A stretch of DNA of 47,903 bases, taken from CAJMSU01 sp964650315. GTDB taxonomy: Bacteria; Bacillota_I; Bacilli_A; RF39; UBA660. A program made the position numbers and the translations under genes. Under the pieces are notes generated by a model, which was not told where the DNA came from, did no database searches, and was given only the letters and a program-made list of their open reading frames with translations. Every line of letters starts with the position of its first letter. The stretch's first letter is position 1. Location of the stretch: positions 1 to 47,903 of the forward strand of contig CAZYQE010000009.1 of assembly GCA_964650315.1 (NCBI GenBank), in the 5' to 3' direction. Positions 1 to 7,375 of the stretch are shown in pieces.

Positions 1-54
1 CCTGTGACCGATCGCTTAGAAGGCGATTGCTCTATCCAGCTGAGCTACGCGGAC
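1..54 (-). tRNA. tRNA-Arg (anticodon UCU), 3' end cut by window edge
   Basis: Read on the minus strand, the sequence starts GTCCGCG at 54 and has a normal D arm (TAGCTCAGCTGGATAGAGCA). The anticodon stem is ATCGC/GCGAT around the loop CTTCTAA, giving anticodon TCT, which reads AGA, a very common Arg codon in AT-rich genomes. The variable loop, T arm and 3' acceptor lie outside the window. A consensus promoter lies directly upstream. Confidence 0.93.
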
Positions 55-72
55 ATTTAACTGACAAGTAAA

Positions 73-101
73 ATTATACAATAAAAGTACTTATATTTCA
101 A
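73..101 (-). promoter_or_regulatory. SigA-type promoter of the tRNA-Arg
   Basis: On the minus strand, TTGAAA (96-101) is followed by exactly 17 bp and TATAAT (73-78). The predicted start is about 12 bases upstream of the tRNA 5' end. The -35 box sits inside the terminator hairpin of gerM, so the two signals share the same bases. Confidence 0.75.
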
Positions 102-109
102 GTACTTTT
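83..109 (-). terminator. Rho-independent terminator after gerM
   Basis: The inverted repeat AAAAGTACTT (83-92) and its complement (100-109) surround a 7-base loop. On the minus strand it is followed by TTTTATT. It begins at the gerM stop codon and overlaps the tRNA promoter. Confidence 0.7.
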
Positions 110-1056
110 TATTTTAAATCTTTCCTACCTACTGTATTTATATTTTTTCCATCTACTTGAAACATTACTTGGTTCACATCATAATTATCAAATACAGAAT
201 AACTAATAGTATATAAAACTTCTTCCATTACTTTACTATTACCATCAAATAAATATTTATTAAAATTTAAAAACATAATATTTTCTTGTTCCCTATAATT
301 AATTAATCTAGTATTAGAATTTAAAAAACTCATTAAATTATTTTCATATATATAACTAGTAGTTAACTCCTCCACTATTATTTTAATCTTATCTCTACTA
401 TCATTTACATATTTAGTTACTGGTACATAATAATTATTATTTCCAGATTTATTTATATAATAGATAACTACTTTATTAATATTATCTCTAGATGATAAAT
501 TATACTCTTTATTTATACCTATCTTTTTATCTAATATTTTAGGTAGTTCTTCTTTAGTATTAGGATATTTATCTAATACTTTATTATTTACTAATATAAT
601 TACTCCATCTATATCATCTAAATCTAAAATACTATATACTAGTCCTGATATAATTTGTTTTTCTTTATCTACTTTCATATTTAAAAACTCAGATGAAAAG
701 TTTAAAGTAACTATTTTATTATTAATACTCATATTTAATAATTTAGTATCCTTAGGTATTATAGCTTTTAAATCATTAGAAAACTTAGAAGATTTACTAA
801 TAGTTAAATTAGATATAATCTTTTTTATCTTATCTTCTATCTTTTTAGAATCCAATAGTATTTTAGCTTTTACTAAGTAATTATCATTATTAAGTAAATA
901 TATATTATTAGTATATAATCCTGTAGTATTTTCTACTTCTAGGTTTGTTCTTAAAACATTATTATTGATAGTATTAGGTATAGAATACACTACTAATAAT
1001 ATAAATAACGATAGTGTTGTGACAAATATTTTTCTAATAGCTTTAGTCTTTAGCAT
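109..1056 (-). CDS. gerM: GerM-like sporulation protein with two GerMN domains
   Basis: 315 residues with one N-terminal membrane segment (about 10-28), so the protein is probably anchored and faces outside. Two GerMN-like repeats follow. The first, at about 95-165, has the pattern IPKDTKLLNMSINNKIVTLN and a later IDGVIILVNNK. The second, at about 205-300, has similar spacing and ends VMFQVDGK. In Bacillus subtilis GerM is made in the mother cell and helps assemble the SpoIIQ-SpoIIIAH channel across the forespore membranes. Here gerE and spoIIIAH lie immediately upstream on the same strand, which supports this role. The SigE-like promoter listed at 1072-1100 suggests mother-cell expression. 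The family call comes from the repeat pattern and context; the sequence itself is divergent. Confidence 0.82.
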   Translation of the reverse strand: MLKTKAIRKIFVTTLSLFILLVVYSIPNTINNNVLRTNLEVENTTGLYTNNIYLLNNDNYLVKAKILLDSKKIEDKIKKIISNLTISKSSKFSNDLKAIIPKDTKLLNMSINNKIVTLNFSSEFLNMKVDKEKQIISGLVYSILDLDDIDGVIILVNNKVLDKYPNTKEELPKILDKKIGINKEYNLSSRDNINKVVIYYINKSGNNNYYVPVTKYVNDSRDKIKIIVEELTTSYIYENNLMSFLNSNTRLINYREQENIMFLNFNKYLFDGNSKVMEEVLYTISYSVFDNYDVNQVMFQVDGKNINTVGRKDLK

Positions 1057-1071
1057 CCAATCACCCAGTAC

Positions 1072-1100
1072 ATAATATGAAAAATCGTACTAAAATAGTA
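1072..1100 (-). promoter_or_regulatory. Candidate SigE promoter of gerM
   Basis: Minus strand: TACTATT (1094-1100), 14 bp, then CATATTAT (1072-1079). Compared with the B. subtilis SigE consensus (KMATATT, 13-15 bp, CATACANT), this matches 6 of 7 and 6 of 8. It overlaps the gerE terminator hairpin. Confidence 0.5.
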
Positions 1101-1105
1101 CGATT
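1079..1105 (-). terminator. Terminator after gerE
   Basis: A 10-bp perfect stem AATCGTACTA (1083-1092) and TAGTACGATT (1096-1105) with a 3-base loop, followed on the minus strand by a short T run. It starts at the gerE stop codon. Confidence 0.7.
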
Positions 1106-1310
1106 ATAAAGATAATTCTTGTAATTTTAATAATTCTACTACTGCAGAAGCCCTACCATTTACTCCAAGTTTTTGCATCACATTAGAAATATGATTTCTA
1201 ACTGTTTTTTCACTTATATTTAGAATACTTGCAATATCTTTAGTACTTTTATTTATTATTAAAAGTTCAAAAACATCTCTTTCTCTTTTTGTTAAAATGC
1301 CTTTTGTCAT
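1104..1310 (-). CDS. gerE: GerE, late mother-cell sporulation regulator
   Basis: 68 residues (B. subtilis GerE has 74), made up almost entirely of a LuxR/FixJ-type DNA-binding domain. The segments LTKRERDVFELL, ISEKTVRNHISN and MQKLGVNGRASAVVELL match GerE closely, and there is no receiver domain. In B. subtilis GerE acts in the mother cell after SigK, switching coat genes on and some SigK genes off. ATG is preceded by AGGTGATG. A SigK-type promoter (1328-1357) lies upstream and a terminator follows. The gerE/gerM proximity is also found in B. subtilis. LuxR-type single-domain proteins can be hard to tell apart, but the identity to GerE and the neighbours make this a firm call. Confidence 0.92.
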   Translation of the reverse strand: MTKGILTKRERDVFELLIINKSTKDIASILNISEKTVRNHISNVMQKLGVNGRASAVVELLKLQELSL

Positions 1311-1327
1311 TTTAGCATCACCTAAAA

Positions 1328-1357
1328 TATTCTATGTATTAGTAATATTTTGTTGTA
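1328..1357 (-). promoter_or_regulatory. Candidate SigK promoter of gerE
   Basis: Minus strand: TACA (1354-1357), 17 bp, then CATAGAATA (1328-1336). The -10 fits the SigK pattern CATANNNTA exactly and the -35 has the AC core. SigK control of gerE is what B. subtilis does. Confidence 0.6.
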
Positions 1358-1371
1358 TGCATTTGACTAAT

Positions 1372-1872
1372 TTATGATTTTTGAAATTTAACAGTTATAT
1401 ATAATTTATCTTTATTATCCTTTTGAATAAGACGCATGATATTATTTGCCAGTGCATTATCATGTTTACTAGATACACACACAACTGAGACATTAGTATT
1501 ATCCATCTTTACAAAACAATCTAATTTATGTTCTTTTTTTATTCTTTTCTCATATTCTTCTTCCCTACCTTGAACTTCATTTAAATATTTTAATTTTTCA
1601 TAAGCATTATTTTTTTCTGTACTACTAACTTCCTCATCTGTTAATTGTTTTTGTAATTCTGTTTTTTCTGATTCTCTTTCTTCTTCTAAACTTACTCTCA
1701 TTGCCTTAAGAGAAGATACTTCTTTTACTGTTTTTTTAGATTTATTTTTATTATTTACAATATTATTATTAGCAGCTTTTAATAAATCATTAGGCATAGT
1801 TATATAATATACACTTAATACTAATATTAAAGTAAATAATGTTAAAAACCATAATTTTTGTTTATTAATCAT
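1372..1872 (-). CDS. spoIIIAH: SpoIIIAH-like stage III sporulation protein
   Basis: 166 residues from the chosen ATG at 1872, which has the strong ribosome site AAAGGAGGAG 5 bases upstream. An upstream ATG at 1908 lacks one. The N-terminus (MINKQKLWFLTLF, then VLSVYYITMP) is the SpoIIIAH signature of a single membrane span. A charged coiled-coil region (about 55-115) follows, then a C-terminal YscJ/FliF-like part (about 115-165: LDCFVKMDNTNVSVVCV, ITVKF). SpoIIIAH sits in the outer forespore membrane and binds SpoIIQ to form the mother cell-forespore channel. Here it stands alone and not at the end of a spoIIIA operon, next to gerM, whose product works in the same complex. Confidence 0.88.
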   Translation of the reverse strand: MINKQKLWFLTLFTLILVLSVYYITMPNDLLKAANNNIVNNKNKSKKTVKEVSSLKAMRVSLEEERESEKTELQKQLTDEEVSSTEKNNAYEKLKYLNEVQGREEEYEKRIKKEHKLDCFVKMDNTNVSVVCVSSKHDNALANNIMRLIQKDNKDKLYITVKFQKS

Positions 1873-1895
1873 ACGACTCCTCCTTTTTCTAATAC

Positions 1896-1923
1896 AATAT
1901 ATGTGCAAAAAAAAAGAATATTC
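1896..1923 (-). promoter_or_regulatory. SigE promoter of spoIIIAH
   Basis: Minus strand: GAATATT (1917-1923) fits the SigE -35 consensus KMATATT perfectly. After 13 bp comes CATATATT (1896-1903), 7 of 8 against CATACANT. It lies 24 bases from the start codon. The -35 is part of the preceding terminator stem. Confidence 0.72.
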
Positions 1924-1934
1924 AAGATATTCTT
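1904..1934 (-). terminator. Terminator after the DUF5684 gene
   Basis: Stem AAGAATAT (1914-1921) and ATATTCTT (1927-1934), loop of 5, followed on the minus strand by nine T residues. Confidence 0.8.
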
Positions 1935-2565
1935 ATATTTTTTTACCACAATGTGGACAGAACTTAGCAGATGCTTCTACTTCTTTACCACATTCACCAC
2001 AGAATTTTCCTTTTTTAGTAGAAGTTTTACTTCTTCCTAAAATAGGATCATTCATTGGAGTAGCACCTACATACTTGCTTTTACCAATACCTAATGCGAA
2101 CATGAAGAATGGTTTTAAGAAATAAAGTCCAACTGCCCATCCAGATTCCTTTCCATAACTTCTAGCAGTACTTACTGCCATGATGATTGCAAAATATATT
2201 GATACAGCAAAATTTAATAATCCAAATAATATAACGAAAATAGTTAATCCCCAAGCATCTGGATATGAAGTGGATACAGAGTTAAATACTGATGATACAA
2301 TAGCAACTGCAAATGAAACTACAATCCACCATGGATTAACTCCAGTTACTTTACACATAGTATAAAGATTATATATTGGAATTAATGATTTCCATCCTTT
2401 CTCTTTTGCTTTTTCGAACATTTTCCATTGTCCTATTATACCAAGTACTAAAGCTGTTATCGCAATACAAGATATTAGTATCATAAACATTATGAAAAAT
2501 ATCATAAACATTCCTGCAAATAAATATTCTGCGTCAGTATACATTACATTTAATAAACTACCCAT
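1933..2565 (-). CDS. DUF5684-type membrane protein with C-terminal zinc ribbon
   Basis: 210 residues. Hydrophobic segments lie at about 15-45, 80-97, 103-130 and 140-160. Between the first and second is the motif EKAKEKGWKSLIPIYNLYTM, typical of DUF5684 proteins. The C-terminus (about 186-210) is a zinc ribbon with CGECG and CPHCG pairs, probably on the cytoplasmic side. The biochemical role of the family is unknown to me. The gene follows the YnbB-type enzyme by 12 bases with a good ribosome site (AAGGAGGT) and ends in a strong terminator, so it is the last gene of the SDR-YnbB unit. Confidence 0.75.
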   Translation of the reverse strand: MGSLLNVMYTDAEYLFAGMFMIFFIMFMILISCIAITALVLGIIGQWKMFEKAKEKGWKSLIPIYNLYTMCKVTGVNPWWIVVSFAVAIVSSVFNSVSTSYPDAWGLTIFVILFGLLNFAVSIYFAIIMAVSTARSYGKESGWAVGLYFLKPFFMFALGIGKSKYVGATPMNDPILGRSKTSTKKGKFCGECGKEVEASAKFCPHCGKKI

Positions 2566-2577
2566 ACTTTTACCTCC

Positions 2578-3810
2578 TTAATTTAATAGTTTATTCAAAG
2601 CTTCAATTAACCCTAATTTTCCATATGGATAAGTTAATGAACCCTGCATATATGCAATATATGGCTCTCTAATTGGTGCATCACAAGATAATTCAATAGA
2701 TGATCCTTGTATAAATGAACCACTAGCCATTATTACCTTATCTAAATATCCAGGCATAAGAGATGCTTCTATAATAGCATTTGAATCTATTGCAGATCCA
2801 TTCTGTATACCTCTAGTAAAGTTAATTAATTTATCTTTATCATTAAATATAATACTTTGTACTATATCAACTCTATCATCATTATATTTAGGTTCAACAT
2901 CATAACCTAACTCTTCCATAACTTTACTAGTTAAAATAACTGTTTTTAAAGCTGAACTAATTACACTAGGTGCCATATATAAACCTTGTAATATTTGCTT
3001 GTTAATACCAAGTGTAGGTCCTACATCCTTACCTTCTCCAGGTAAAGTTAATCTCTCAGCACACAGTTTAATTAAATCTTTCCTACCTACTATATAAGCA
3101 CCATTAGGAGCAATTCCTCCTCCTAAATTCTTAATTAAAGAACCAACTACTATATCAGCTCCTACTTCAGTAGGTTCAACCTCAGTAACCATTTCACAAT
3201 AACAATTATCTATCATAATAATTATATCACGATTTATATTTTTTATAAACTTAATTACTTTTTCAAGACTTTCTATACTAATACTTTTTCTAGTAGAATA
3301 ACCTTTACTTCTCTGTATTTCTATTACTTTAACTTTATTGTTTTTTAAATACTCTTCTATTTTATCATAATCAAAATCATCATTAACTAAATCAATTTCT
3401 TCATATTTAACACCAAAACTTTTTAGTGAACTATCATTATCCACTATACCAATTACTTCATCTAATGTATCATATGGTTTACCAGTAATACTTAAAAGAA
3501 TATCATTAGGTCTAAGTAATCCAAATAAACATACTGTTAAAGCATGAGATCCAGATATAAATTGACTTCTAACTAAAGCATCTTCTGATTTAAATATATC
3601 TTTAAATATATCTTCTATTATATCTCTACCTATATCATTATAACCATACCCAGTAGTAGAATTAAAATGTGACTCTACTACATTATTCTTATGAAAACTA
3701 TCTAATACTTTATAACTATTATATTCACATATTTTATCTATTTTCTTAAATTCATCTAAACATTTATCTTCACAAGAATCAACTAACTTAATAATATCTT
3801 CTCTATCCAT
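2578..3810 (-). CDS. ynbB: YnbB-type PLP-dependent enzyme (methionine gamma-lyase/aluminium resistance family)
   Basis: 410 residues from the ATG at 3810. An in-frame ATG at 3825 has no ribosome site, while GGTGG precedes 3810. The protein is a fold-type I PLP enzyme. The N-terminal part carries FNSTTGYGYNDIGRD and SGSHAL, and the likely PLP lysine lies in GSLIKNLGGGIAPNGAYIVG (about residue 227), with the cofactor-binding aspartate in MIDNCYCEM before it. This is the pattern of the family named after aluminium resistance, relatives of cystathionine lyases; the true substrate is usually not known. The start overlaps the end of the SDR gene by 8 bases, so the two are translationally coupled. 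Confidence 0.85.
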   Translation of the reverse strand: MDREDIIKLVDSCEDKCLDEFKKIDKICEYNSYKVLDSFHKNNVVESHFNSTTGYGYNDIGRDIIEDIFKDIFKSEDALVRSQFISGSHALTVCLFGLLRPNDILLSITGKPYDTLDEVIGIVDNDSSLKSFGVKYEEIDLVNDDFDYDKIEEYLKNNKVKVIEIQRSKGYSTRKSISIESLEKVIKFIKNINRDIIIMIDNCYCEMVTEVEPTEVGADIVVGSLIKNLGGGIAPNGAYIVGRKDLIKLCAERLTLPGEGKDVGPTLGINKQILQGLYMAPSVISSALKTVILTSKVMEELGYDVEPKYNDDRVDIVQSIIFNDKDKLINFTRGIQNGSAIDSNAIIEASLMPGYLDKVIMASGSFIQGSSIELSCDAPIREPYIAYMQGSLTYPYGKLGLIEALNKLLN

Positions 3811-4546
3811 TATATCTACCACCATCTACTTTAATAATAGTATCATTTATATAACTAGCTTTAGAACTAACTAAAAACACTACTACTTTAGATATTTCTT
3901 CTACAGTACCAAATCTATTTAATAATATTTTTCTCTTTTCTTTTTCTATTTGATCTATAGATAAATCTTTATTCATATCAGTCTTTATCCATCCAGGACA
4001 TATACAATTAACATTTATATAAGGAGCAAACTCTATTGCCATATTATGAGTTAATGAAATAACACCTGCTTTAGAAGCATCATAATCAACACTTTCTGGA
4101 TAATATGAATCTATTGCATTAGTTGAAGAAATATTAACTATTTTACCCATTTTATTTTTCTTCATAATTCTACCCACATATTTACTACATAAATAAGTAC
4201 CGATTAAATTAACATCTACAATATGTCTAAAATTTCTAATGCTTTTATCCATAAACATACTATCTTTACATATACCTGCATTATTAACTAATATATCTAT
4301 TCTTCCAAATGTATCAGTTATAGTATCAACCATACTAATAACTTCTTCTTCCTTAGAAACATCACACTTAATACATAATACTTCTACATTATAATTTTTC
4401 TTTATATAAGATACTACTTCTCTAGCTTCCTTTTCATGAGTCTTATAATTAATTACTACATTAATTCCAACTTTAGCAAGTTCAATCGCAATACTTCTAC
4501 CTATACCTCTACTACTACCTGTTACTAAAGCAACTAAATCCTTCAT
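3803..4546 (-). CDS. Short-chain dehydrogenase/reductase, FabG-like
   Basis: 247 residues, the normal length of a classical SDR. Visible motifs are the cofactor glycine motif TGSSRGIGR (9-17), NNAG (88-91), the active-site Asn region (N113), Ser140/141, and YDASK with Tyr155 and Lys159. The C-terminal ICPGWIKTDM and DGGRYNG also fit. It resembles FabG (3-oxoacyl-ACP reductase), but it is not among other fatty acid genes, so the substrate is open. It is the first gene of a unit with the YnbB-type enzyme, from a promoter at 4571-4599. Confidence 0.82.
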   Translation of the reverse strand: MKDLVALVTGSSRGIGRSIAIELAKVGINVVINYKTHEKEAREVVSYIKKNYNVEVLCIKCDVSKEEEVISMVDTITDTFGRIDILVNNAGICKDSMFMDKSIRNFRHIVDVNLIGTYLCSKYVGRIMKKNKMGKIVNISSTNAIDSYYPESVDYDASKAGVISLTHNMAIEFAPYINVNCICPGWIKTDMNKDLSIDQIEKEKRKILLNRFGTVEEISKVVVFLVSSKASYINDTIIKVDGGRYNG

Positions 4547-4570
4547 ATAACCAACTCCATTTACAAGATT

Positions 4571-4599
4571 ATTATATATTAAAATACTTTAAAACTCAA
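4571..4599 (-). promoter_or_regulatory. SigA-type promoter of the SDR-ynbB unit
   Basis: Minus strand: TTGAGT (4594-4599), 17 bp, TATAAT (4571-4576), 25 bases upstream of the SDR start codon. Confidence 0.65.
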
Positions 4600-4656
4600 T
4601 AAATATACTAGTATTGTAAAGTATAATATGTTAAAATTTGTATAGAGTGTGATAAT

Positions 4657-4995
4657 ATGTTTATAAGAGTTAAAAGAAAAAAATATAAAATAGTAGAATT
4701 AACTAAATTCTGGGATAGATTTAAAAGTTTAAAATTTAATTTAGAAAAATTAGATTATATAGTTAAGTTCCCCCATAAGAAATTTGTAAGTACCGATTTT
4801 ATATGCCAAAGATTAGATATTATATTAACTGATAAAGATGAAAAAATATTATACATATATGATGACTTTGCTACTGAAAGATATATATTCCCAAAAAGAA
4901 AAGTATATAACGTATATTTTTTTCCATTAGGACTTTCTAAAGAGTTTGAAATTGGAGATACTCTAAATATAGAAGAAGATAAAAAAAAGAAATAG
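4657..4995 (+). CDS. Small protein, divergent DUF192-like
   Basis: 112 residues, one of only four genes on the plus strand. The order of elements resembles DUF192: an early WDRFKSLKFN (where family members have RxxGLM), a middle beta region (LDIILTDKDEKILYIYDD, where members have a residue pair before IDVVFLD), and an end YFFPLGLSKEFEIGDTLNI (members: LELPAG...GIKVGD). The usual conserved central motif is lost. No signal peptide is visible. Function is unknown. A weak ribosome site (GAGTGTGAT) precedes the ATG, and the gene stops inside a bidirectional terminator. Confidence 0.5.
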   Translation: MFIRVKRKKYKIVELTKFWDRFKSLKFNLEKLDYIVKFPHKKFVSTDFICQRLDIILTDKDEKILYIYDDFATERYIFPKRKVYNVYFFPLGLSKEFEIGDTLNIEEDKKKK

Positions 4996-5012
4996 TTTAT
5001 TCTATTTCTTTT
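4985..5012. terminator. Bidirectional terminator between the DUF192-like gene and pheT
   Basis: Stem AAAAGAAATAG (4985-4995) and CTATTTCTTTT (5002-5012) with a 6-base loop. Both flanking stop codons are in the stem. The T-rich side serves the plus gene and the A-rich side serves pheT. Confidence 0.7.
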
Positions 5013-7374
5013 AATTATCTCTTACTTTAGCTTTATGTACTTCTTCTACTTTATCTATTATTCTATTAAATACTTCCATTACTTCTTCATCTGTTAATGT
5101 TTTATTTAAGTCTACAAATGTAAGTTTAAATGCAATAGATTTTTTATTATTATCTATATTTTCTCCAGTATAAATATCAAATATATCTATATCACTAAGT
5201 AATCTTCCTCCAGCTTTTCTTATAGTATTAATAACTTCTCCTGCACTTATATCTTTATCTAATATAAATGCCATATCTTTTTCTATTTCTGGATATTTAG
5301 GAGCTTCTTTATATTTAATATTTTTAACTTTCTTCATTAAACTATTCATAGATAATTCAAATACATAAATATCATCTTTAACTAGTTTAGGATGTACTTT
5401 TCCTATAATACCAATTTTTTCTTTATCAAGTATTATATCTGCACTTACTCCTGGATGTAGATCACTACAAGTACTAATTTCAAAACTATATCTATTTTTA
5501 AATCCTAAATAATTAAGTAAATCTTCTACTATACCTTTAACTATATAGAAATCTACTTTAACAGAATTATTCCAACTATTAGATACATAATTACCTTTTA
5601 ATAATCCACTAATCATACTATCTTCATTATAATCTTTATCATATATTTTACTTATTTCATATATAAATACATCTTCTACCTTACGAGCTTTATTATAATT
5701 ATAAGTATTTAATAAAGATGGTATTAAACTAGTTCTAACTACACTTTTATCTATACTCATTGGATTAGGTAGTACTACTTTTTTTAATTTTCTATAATCA
5801 AATAATTCAGCCATTTCTGGAGAAACTAATGTATAAGTAATAACTTCATTTAATCCTTGATTTCTAAGTCTTTTAGAAATAGTTCTATTATACTTAACAT
5901 CTTTAGCATAATCAGCACCACTATCTAGGACTTTAGGAAGCGTAGATACTAAATTATTATATCCATAAAGTCTACCTATTTCTTCAGCAATATCATTTAC
6001 ATATGGATCTATATCTAATCTTCTTCTAGGAACAGTTACAATAAACTTACCATTATTTAATTTATATGGGAAATCTAATCTTTCTAATTCATGTTTCATA
6101 TCTTCTTCAGATATTTCCATTCCTAGTAGTTTATTTACTTCATCAGGAACAAACTCTAATACTTTTTCTGTATGATCTTCATTTTCTACTAAAACATATC
6201 CTTCTTCTATAGTAGCATCTGCATACTTTTCTAATAAATGACAAGCTCTTTTACTAGCCATCTCTGTATATTCATAATTTAATCCTTTACCATATCTAAT
6301 AGAAGCTTCTGATGGTAGATCACATCTTTTAGAAGTATTTCTAATATTAACCGGATTAAATATAGCAGATTCTATTAAGATGTTTTTAGTATTAAGATCT
6401 ACTTCAGTATTTTCTCCACCCATAACACCAGCAATACATACTGCCTTTTCGCCATCAGTTATAACTATATCATCTTTAGTTAAAGTATGTTCATCTCCAT
6501 CTAAAGTAACAATCTTCTCTTTATCTTTAGCATCTCTAACTACTATAGTATCCCCTAATTTATCTCTATCAAAGAAATGTAGAGGTTGACCAAATTCTAA
6601 CATAACATAATTAGATATATCTACTACATTATTAATAGGTCTCATACCAGCAGCAGTTAATCTTTGTTTAATAAAGTCTGGACTTTCTTTAATTACTACA
6701 TTTTTAGCACTTCTAGCTACATAATAACTACATTTATCAGTTTTAACTTCTAAATTGAATTTTATTTTATCTTTACTTTCTTTATAATCTAATTTAGGTA
6801 AAGTAACTTTTTTATTTAGGATGGCTGCAATCTCATAAGCAAAACCTATATGATAATAACAATCATTATTACGATGTTTATGTATATCTAATTCATATAA
6901 AGTATCATCAAGTTCTAAATACTTAATTGGATCTTCTCCTACAGGAGCATCATCATCTAATTCATGAATTCCTTTATTATAATTTTCTTCAGTTTCTTCT
7001 TCTAAACCAAGTTCAAATAAAGCACATATCATACCATTAGATTCTACACCACGTATTTTACTTTTCTTTATTTTAAAATCACCTGGTAATACTGCCCCAA
7101 CTAAAGCAACTATAACTTTTAAATCTTTTCTAACATTAGGTGCACCACATACTATTTGAATTACTTCTTTACCAATATTAACTTTACATACATTAAGATG
7201 ATCACTATCAGGATGTGGACTACATTCTACAACTTGTCCAATTACTAAATTATCAATTTTTTTAGTTACTACTGCTTCTACATTAATACCAGCTTTAGTA
7301 ACTTTAACAGCTAATTCGCTAGGATTTTCATCTTTAATATCAATATAGTCTCCTACCCAATTTAAACTTATCAT
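5011..7374 (-). CDS. pheT: Phenylalanyl-tRNA synthetase beta subunit
   Basis: 787 residues, normal length. The N-terminal EMAP/OB-type tRNA-binding domain (about 40-155: VIGQVVECSPHPDSDHLNVCKV, IVCGAPNVR) is followed by the B3/B4 editing domain (about 210-380), B5 (about 400-475), the catalytic-like core (about 480-680: YTLVSPEM, VLPNPMSIDKSVVRTSLIPS), and a C-terminal anticodon-binding FDX-ACB domain (about 695-787, YPEIEKDMAF). It forms the alpha2-beta2 enzyme with PheS, whose gene ends one base upstream. Both are controlled by the Phe T-box. Confidence 0.97.
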   Translation of the reverse strand: MISLNWVGDYIDIKDENPSELAVKVTKAGINVEAVVTKKIDNLVIGQVVECSPHPDSDHLNVCKVNIGKEVIQIVCGAPNVRKDLKVIVALVGAVLPGDFKIKKSKIRGVESNGMICALFELGLEEETEENYNKGIHELDDDAPVGEDPIKYLELDDTLYELDIHKHRNNDCYYHIGFAYEIAAILNKKVTLPKLDYKESKDKIKFNLEVKTDKCSYYVARSAKNVVIKESPDFIKQRLTAAGMRPINNVVDISNYVMLEFGQPLHFFDRDKLGDTIVVRDAKDKEKIVTLDGDEHTLTKDDIVITDGEKAVCIAGVMGGENTEVDLNTKNILIESAIFNPVNIRNTSKRCDLPSEASIRYGKGLNYEYTEMASKRACHLLEKYADATIEEGYVLVENEDHTEKVLEFVPDEVNKLLGMEISEEDMKHELERLDFPYKLNNGKFIVTVPRRRLDIDPYVNDIAEEIGRLYGYNNLVSTLPKVLDSGADYAKDVKYNRTISKRLRNQGLNEVITYTLVSPEMAELFDYRKLKKVVLPNPMSIDKSVVRTSLIPSLLNTYNYNKARKVEDVFIYEISKIYDKDYNEDSMISGLLKGNYVSNSWNNSVKVDFYIVKGIVEDLLNYLGFKNRYSFEISTCSDLHPGVSADIILDKEKIGIIGKVHPKLVKDDIYVFELSMNSLMKKVKNIKYKEAPKYPEIEKDMAFILDKDISAGEVINTIRKAGGRLLSDIDIFDIYTGENIDNNKKSIAFKLTFVDLNKTLTDEEVMEVFNRIIDKVEEVHKAKVRDN

Positions 7375-7375
7375 A

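Noticed and set aside
1858..2365. Three plus-strand frames of 60-74 codons across spoIIIAH and the DUF5684 gene
   Set aside because: They are antisense shadows with low-complexity Phe/Thr composition and no start signals.
4599..4627. Promoter for the DUF192-like gene with TATAAT at 4622-4627
   Set aside because: The -10 is perfect, but no acceptable -35 or extended -10 is present, so it is not listed as a feature.
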